NCBI RefSeq assembly: GCF_030816615.1 | Contig: NZ_JAUSYD010000001.1 | Coordinates: 5,416,501-5,480,500, forward strand | Length of the DNA stretch: 64,000 nt | Direction: 5' to 3' | DNA from: Streptomyces sp. B1I3 | Lineage (GTDB): Bacteria > Actinomycetota > Actinomycetes > Streptomycetales > Streptomycetaceae | Shown: piece after piece, positions 61,350-64,000 of the stretch | Layout: the number at the start of each line of letters is the position of its first letter | How positions within the stretch are numbered: the stretch's first letter is position 1 | Program-made: the position numbers and the translations under genes | The notes under the pieces: model-generated | Told to the model about the DNA's origin: nothing | The model's input: only the letters and a program-made list of their open reading frames with translations | Databases searched by the model: none

Positions 61350-61778
61350 AGCGCCGGACGCGCAGTCCGCGCACGTCCCGAAGATCTCCACCGTGTGGGC
61401 CACGTTCACGTAGCCGTGCTGCGAGGCGATGGTCTCGGCCCACTGCTCCACGGCCGGGCCCTCGACCTCGACCGCCTTGCCGCAGACCCGGCAGACCAGG
61501 TGGTGGTGGTGCTCACCCGTCGAGCAGCGCCGGTAGACCGCCTCGCCGTCCGTGGTGCGCAGCACGTCGACCTCGCCCGCGTCGGCGAGGGACTGGAGCG
61601 TGCGGTAGACGGTGGTCAGCCCGACCGAGTCCCCCCGGTGCTTGAGCACGTCGTGGAGGTCCTGGGCGCTGCGGAACTCGTCCACCTCGTCGAGCGCCGC
61701 CGCGACCGCCGCCCGCTGCCGCGTGGACCGGCCGCGCACCGGAGCCGCGTTCGTGCCACTGATGGGCGCCGTCGCCAC
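61329..61778 (-). CDS. zur: Zinc uptake regulator Zur (Fur family)
   Basis: 149-residue Fur-family repressor. Winged helix with RSTRQRAAVAAALDEVDEFR, GLTTVYRTLQSLADAGEVDV; zinc sites in GEHHHHLVCRVCGKAVEV (structural CxxC) and FGTCADC at the C terminus (second CxxC). It is the last gene after znuA-znuC-znuB on this strand, which supports a zinc role over iron. GTG 61778 has GAGGAGG 5 bases upstream, better than the longer in-frame option at 61898. In S. coelicolor Zur controls zinc import and alternative ribosomal proteins. Confidence 0.94.
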   Translation of the reverse strand: MATAPISGTNAAPVRGRSTRQRAAVAAALDEVDEFRSAQDLHDVLKHRGDSVGLTTVYRTLQSLADAGEVDVLRTTDGEAVYRRCSTGEHHHHLVCRVCGKAVEVEGPAVEQWAETIASQHGYVNVAHTVEIFGTCADCASGAPEATRK

Positions 61779-61843
61779 AGCTGCCTCCTCGTGTCGCCCG
61801 TACGTGTGTCGGGCCATTGTGCCAGCCCGGCCCGGTGACACGG

Positions 61844-62737
61844 TCACACCCGCACGTCGTCCGCGGGCGGGCGCGCCGCCGGTACCTCCAGGGTGCACTG
61901 CCCCGGGTCCTCCTCGTGCGCACGGGCCCGCCTGCGGGCCAGCGGCGTGGCGAGCGCGGTCAGCGCGATGAACGTGGCGATGGCGAGCAGCACGATCGTC
62001 GCGCCGGGGGGCACGTCCCGGTAGTACGAGGTCACGGTGCCGGCCAGGGTCACGGCCGTGCCGATGACGACGGACAGGACGAACGTCACCTTGAAGGACT
62101 TCGCGATCTGCTGGGCGGCGGCGACCGGGACCACCATCAGCGCGCTGACCAGCAGCAGGCCGACGACCCGCATCGCCACGGTGACCGTGACCGCCGCCGT
62201 CACGGCGACGAGCAGGTTGAGCGCGCGCACCGGCAGCCCGGTGACCCGGGCGAACTCCTCGTCCTGGCTGACCGCGAACAGTTGCCGCCGCAGCCCCACG
62301 GTCACCAGCACCACGAGGGCGGCCAGCACGACGATCGCGGTGACGTCCTCCTCGGAGACCGTCGACAGGGAGCCGAAGAGGAACGAGGTGAGGTTGGCGT
62401 TGGAGCCGGTGTCGGAGAGGTTGATCAGCATCACACCGCCCGCCATGCCGCCGTAGAAGAGCATGGCCAGGGCGATGTCGCCGCGGGTGCGTCCGTACCA
62501 GCGGATCAGTTCCATGACGACGGAGCCCGCCACGGCGACGAGGGTGGCCATCCAGACGGGGTTGGTGGAGAGCAGGAAGCCGAGACCGACACCGGTCATG
62601 GCGATGTGCCCGATGCCGTCGCCCATGAGGGCCTGGCGGCGCTGGACCAGGTAGACGCCGATGGCGGGGGCGGTGATCCCGACCAGGACGGCCGCGATCA
62701 GGGCCCGCTGCATGAAGGGGGGTGTGAGGAATTCCAT
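61844..62737 (-). CDS. znuB: Zinc ABC transporter permease
   Basis: 297-residue permease with about eight transmembrane segments. FMQRALIAAVLVGITAPAIG at the start, YLVQRRQALMGDGIGHIAMT, MLFYGGMAGGVMLINL, and AMRVVGLLLVSALMVVPVAA are hallmarks of the ABC-3 metal permease family. Its ATG lies 2 bases after the znuC stop. Ends with a hydrophilic tail. Zinc is inferred from zur linkage; manganese permeases look alike. Confidence 0.93.
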   Translation of the reverse strand: MEFLTPPFMQRALIAAVLVGITAPAIGVYLVQRRQALMGDGIGHIAMTGVGLGFLLSTNPVWMATLVAVAGSVVMELIRWYGRTRGDIALAMLFYGGMAGGVMLINLSDTGSNANLTSFLFGSLSTVSEEDVTAIVVLAALVVLVTVGLRRQLFAVSQDEEFARVTGLPVRALNLLVAVTAAVTVTVAMRVVGLLLVSALMVVPVAAAQQIAKSFKVTFVLSVVIGTAVTLAGTVTSYYRDVPPGATIVLLAIATFIALTALATPLARRRARAHEEDPGQCTLEVPAARPPADDVRV

Positions 62738-62739
62738 GA

Positions 62740-63555
62740 TCAGGTCAGCAGTCCCGTCCGGAGCGGCTCGGAGTCCGCGTGGGGATGTACGTGGTCGTGG
62801 CCGGGCAGGGCGTGCTGACCCACGGCCTCGGGGGGTGGTCCGTCGTGCGTCACGCAGCCGTCGCGCAGCACGATCGCCCGGTCGATGAGAGGTTCCAGCG
62901 GACCGAGCTCGTGCAGGACGAGCAGCACCGTCGTACCGGCGGCGACCTGCTCGCGCAGGGTCGCCGCGAGGATCTCCTGGCTGGCCAGGTCGACGCCGGC
63001 CATCGGCTCGTCCATGATCAGGAGCTCGGGCTCGGCGGCGAGGGCCCGCGCGATCAGCACGCGCTGGTGCTGACCGCCGGAGAGGGCGTTCACGGAGTCC
63101 CCGGCCCGGTCGGTGAGGCCGACGAGATCGATGGCGCGGTCGACGGCCGCCCGGTCCGCCCTGCCCGGGATCCTGAGCTTCGTACGGGACAGCCGGCCGG
63201 AGGCGACGATCTCGCGGATCGTGGCGGGGACGCCGCCGGCGGCGGTGGTGCGCTGCGGGACGTACCCGACGCGGGCCCACTGGCGAAAACGCCGCAGCGG
63301 GGTGCCGAAGAGCTCGACGGTGCCGCCGGTGAGGGGCACCTGGCCGATGACGGAGCGGACGGCGGTGGACTTGCCGGATCCGTTGGCGCCGAGCAGCGCC
63401 GCGACCTCACCGGCGTGGACGGTGAGGTCGACGCCGCGCAGCACGGGGCGCGCGCCGAGCGCCGCCGTGGCTCCGCGCATGCTGATCACGGGTTCGGGCG
63501 TACAGGGCTCGGGCACGATCGCCTCCGGTGCGGGTACGGGTGATGCGTGGGTCAC
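62740..63555 (-). CDS. znuC: Zinc ABC transporter ATP-binding protein
   Basis: 271-residue ABC ATPase. Walker A LLGANGSGKSTAVRSVIG (about residues 55-72), Q loop VGYVPQRT, signature LSGGQHQRVLIARALA, Walker B ELLIMDEPMAGVDL and the switch His in LLVLHELG. The C terminus is His-rich (PGHDHVHPHADS), possibly zinc binding. Start overlaps the znuA stop by 4 bases (GTGA). Confidence 0.94.
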   Translation of the reverse strand: MTHASPVPAPEAIVPEPCTPEPVISMRGATAALGARPVLRGVDLTVHAGEVAALLGANGSGKSTAVRSVIGQVPLTGGTVELFGTPLRRFRQWARVGYVPQRTTAAGGVPATIREIVASGRLSRTKLRIPGRADRAAVDRAIDLVGLTDRAGDSVNALSGGQHQRVLIARALAAEPELLIMDEPMAGVDLASQEILAATLREQVAAGTTVLLVLHELGPLEPLIDRAIVLRDGCVTHDGPPPEAVGQHALPGHDHVHPHADSEPLRTGLLT

Positions 63556-64000
63556 TTCGCGCCGAGGGCCTTCTGCAGCGCGGCCAGGTTGGACGTCATG
63601 ACCTCGATGTAGTCATCGCCCTTGGACGTGTCCGTGATTCCCTCCAGGGGATCCAGGACGCCGGTCTTCAGGCCGAGGTCCTTCGCCAGCGTCTTGGCGG
63701 TCCTGTCGCTGGCGAGCGTCTCGAAGAACACGGTGGTGGCCTTGTTCTTCTCGGCGACCGCGTGGATCTCGCTGATCCGGGCGGGGCTGGGCTCGGTCTC
63801 GGGGTCGAGGCCGGCGATGCCCTCCTGGGTGAGACCGTAGCGCTCGGCGAGGTACCCGAAGGCGGAGTGCGTCGTGACGAAGGTCCGGGTCGCCGTGCTC
63901 TTCAGTCCGCTCTCGTACGCCGTGTCCAGCGCGTCGAGCCTGCCGACCAGGGTGTCGGTGTTCTTGCGGTAGTCCGCGGCGTGCTCGGGGTCGGCCTTCG
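63552..64000 (-). CDS. znuA: Zinc-binding lipoprotein/periplasmic-type protein ZnuA, C-terminal part
   Basis: The last ~149 codons of a cluster A-I metal-binding protein, cut by the window end. Seen: KADPEHAADYRKNTDTLVGR, TFVTTHSAFGYLAERYG (with the metal-binding His), GIAGLDPETEPSPARISEIH, FFETLASDRTAKTLAKDLG and LDPLEGITDTSKGDDYIEVM, all in family order. As the first gene of znuACB-zur its promoter and any Zur box lie outside the window. Confidence 0.93.
   Translation of the reverse strand, partial: KADPEHAADYRKNTDTLVGRLDALDTAYESGLKSTATRTFVTTHSAFGYLAERYGLTQEGIAGLDPETEPSPARISEIHAVAEKNKATTVFFETLASDRTAKTLAKDLGLKTGVLDPLEGITDTSKGDDYIEVMTSNLAALQKALGAK

Noticed and set aside
61779..61898. Longer Zur start at 61898
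   Set aside because: It would add 40 low-complexity residues; GTG 61778 has GAGGAGG at ideal distance and matches the usual Zur length.

Overview
The window is a stretch of actinobacterial chromosome, almost certainly Streptomyces. GC content is very high with GC-rich third codon positions, many genes start at GTG, TTA codons are nearly absent, and a large share of start codons sit only 6-8 bases behind a TANNNT -10 hexamer (leaderless mRNAs). The gene order (proB-proA, nadD-LCP-rsfS, leuS, comEA-comEC, holA-rpsT-lepA, hemW, hrcA-dnaJ-rsmE, HIT-rnz, phoH-ybeY-era, leuA, recO-uppS, zur-znuBCA) is the conserved core order of that genus as I remember it. I see no integrated element, insertion sequence, CRISPR array, secondary-metabolite cluster or defence island. 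This is core, not accessory, DNA.

Layout. 1-5.1 kb: a pyruvyl-transferase-like gene, then proB and proA of proline synthesis around a small unknown gene. 5.2-9 kb: two single-pass membrane proteins sharing an N-terminal acidic motif, a membrane M48 peptidase and two tiny membrane proteins. 8.9-12.5 kb: nadD, a degenerate LytR/CpsA/Psr-type protein, ribosome silencing factor rsfS, and a histidine phosphatase that appears to start at CTG. 12.6-13.5 kb: two identical tRNA-Ala(GGC) genes bracketing a zinc-ribbon micro-gene. 13.5-16.6 kb: a two-gene redox module (heme-type membrane protein plus NuoF-like flavoprotein with a ferredoxin tail). 16.8-19.9 kb: leuS behind a leucine leader peptide and attenuator. 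20-26 kb: a coiled-coil membrane protein, degV, comEA and comEC. 26-30 kb: a PNPOx-like protein, arylamine N-acetyltransferase, a YceI pseudogene, holA and rpsT. 30-38 kb: lepA, an acyl-CoA ligase, a SpoIIE-type phosphatase and hemW. 38-46.6 kb: DUF3097, an MBL hydrolase, CIRCE-hrcA-dnaJ, nitronate monooxygenase-like, rsmE, HIT, rnz and an adenine-deaminase-type gene. 46.6-49.5 kb: divergent MFS transporter and PfkB kinase with a Crp-like site between them. 49.6-54.4 kb: phoH-ybeY-CNNM/HlyC-MmcQ, a zinc-less cytidine-deaminase-fold protein, and era. 54.5-58 kb: a cytosolic M4 protease with its emfourin-type inhibitor, then leuA behind a four-leucine leader. 58-64 kb: a TerB-like protein, recO, uppS, a YcxB-like protein, and the zinc operon znuA-znuC-znuB with zur.

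Shared themes: ribosome biogenesis and translation quality control (rsfS, lepA, rpsT, ybeY, era, leuS, rsmE), heat shock (hrcA, dnaJ), amino-acid supply (proBA, leuA) and zinc homeostasis. The most useful signals are regulatory or annotation-correcting: a CTG start with CTGA coupling, two isolated TTA (bldA-type) codons in comEC and the SpoIIE-like phosphatase, two leucine leaders, a Crp-like operator, a zinc-less CDA-fold protein beside era, a NuoF-like protein lacking one cluster cysteine, and an adenine-deaminase signature likely to be mislabelled adenosine deaminase. I found no convincing wholly undescribed system.
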